Shown here: piece after piece, positions 63,393-64,000 of the stretch
How positions within the stretch are numbered: position 1 is the first letter of the stretch
Layout: the number at the start of each line of letters is the position of its first letter
Program-made: the position numbers and the translations under genes
Notes under the pieces: generated by a model
What the model was told of the DNA's origin: nothing
Database searches by the model: none
Seen by the model: only the letters and a program-made list of their open reading frames with translations
From: Lithobates sylvaticus
Taxonomy: Eukaryota > Chordata > Amphibia > Anura > Ranidae
Direction of reading: 5' to 3'
Assembly: GCA_028564925.1 (NCBI GenBank)
Contig: CM053029.1
Span: 584,506,857-584,570,856 of the forward strand
DNA length: 64,000 bases

Positions 63393-64000
63393 TACCGTAT
63401 ATACTCGAATATAAGCCGAGATTTTCAGACCCTTTTTTAGGTCTGAAAGTCCACCCCTCGGCTTATATTCGAGTCGCCGCCGTCTGCCTACATGAACAGC
63501 TTGTCATGCAGACAGACGGCAGTGTTCAAAAGCCGCCTCCTCCCGCCCATCCGTGATAGGCGGACACTAATTTTCCCAGCAGTACAGTGTTCCGCCTATC
63601 ACGGATGGCCTGTCATTCTCATCTCATGGACGAGGATGAGAGAATGTCCGTGATAGGCGGAACACTGCACACTGACTGCTGGGAAAAAAGTGTTCCTCCT
63701 ATCACGGACGAGGAGGCGCGGCTTTTAAATTTGTAATGGCGCCGTACGCCGTACACGCTGTGGGGGGGGACAGAGCGGGACCTAATCGGCTGCACGGACC
63801 CCAGACCCCGAACCCACGGACCCACGGACCCACAGACCGGCGGATCGGCGGATCGGCACAGGTAGGCTGCAATGGGGACACGGGCTGCAATGGGGACACG
63901 GGGGTCTGTACAGGGGACATGCAGATGGGCATTGCTGACCCTTTTACCACTTACAGTAGCTGCTGCATTGTTGCCTCTCGGCTTATACACGGGTCAATAC
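63393..64000. mobile_element. DNA element with TACCGTATATACTCG end, cut by window end
   Basis: It starts TACCGTATATACTCGAATAT with ATAAGCCGAG words, repeated in inverse at 63460-63475 and near 63980 (CTCGGCTTATACACGGGTCA). This widespread vertebrate repeat type is non-coding. Internal inverted copies of TCCGTGATAGGCGGA lie at about 63550-63700. The right end is probably just beyond base 64000. Confidence 0.65.

Overview
The window looks like repeat-packed, gene-free intergenic DNA from an anuran, most likely a ranid frog. This is an inference from the mix of repeats: many TTAA-flanked non-autonomous DNA transposons, hAT and Harbinger MITEs, Tc1/mariner elements and an L1-clade LINE. No host exon, tRNA, rRNA, CRISPR array or prokaryote-type operon could be supported. 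Every long open reading frame is either a transposon protein or a by-product of tandem repeats.

Layout. 0-11.4 kb: the right part of a large TTAA-family element with a 354-bp tandem array, a second TTAA element, a chimeric Tc1 remnant, a mariner-type MITE carrying a nested Harbinger MITE, a hAT MITE, a repeat with a perfect 45-bp-arm hairpin, and a suspected LTR fossil interrupted by a hAT and a TTAA element. 11.4-24.6 kb: Harbinger, mariner and hAT MITEs with readable target duplications, a nearly whole Tc1 transposon (13,634-15,109), AT microsatellites, a 37-bp G-rich minisatellite (17.3-18.1 kb) and unique-looking stretches with homeodomain-like motifs. 24.6-32.9 kb: a nested set in which an AT-rich repeat holds a CAGTGGCGGC hAT element, which holds a 7.6-kb L1 on the minus strand. 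That L1 has an intact 1,267-codon ORF2 and a perfect 15-bp target duplication. 33-39 kb: hAT fragments, a possible conserved non-coding stretch, a GATA array, a tRNA-derived SINE and a tandem duplication that preserves a MITE empty site. 39.8-47.3 kb: a thicket of TTAA elements, a Tc1 remnant, two hAT families and a hammerhead-ribozyme-like motif. 48-50.5 kb: Harbinger MITEs, one containing a hAT that contains a minisatellite. 51.1-53.3 kb: a giant palindromic element with mirrored TATA and AATAAA signals. 55.2-55.8 kb: a solo LTR with a 5-bp duplication. 56-64 kb: further MITEs, truncated hAT and TTAA copies, a 23/24-bp minisatellite and two elements starting TACCGTATWTA, the last running off the window.

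The only coding capacity is for self-mobilisation: L1 ORF1 and ORF2, and broken Tc1 transposases. The hAT, Harbinger and TTAA elements encode nothing here and would depend on transposases encoded elsewhere. The most unusual objects are the 2.16-kb palindrome with two mirrored, ATG-less, promoter-to-poly(A) units; the hammerhead-like motifs; the two perfect long hairpins; and the natural empty site. Family names rest on terminal motifs and target duplications read by eye, not on database searches.
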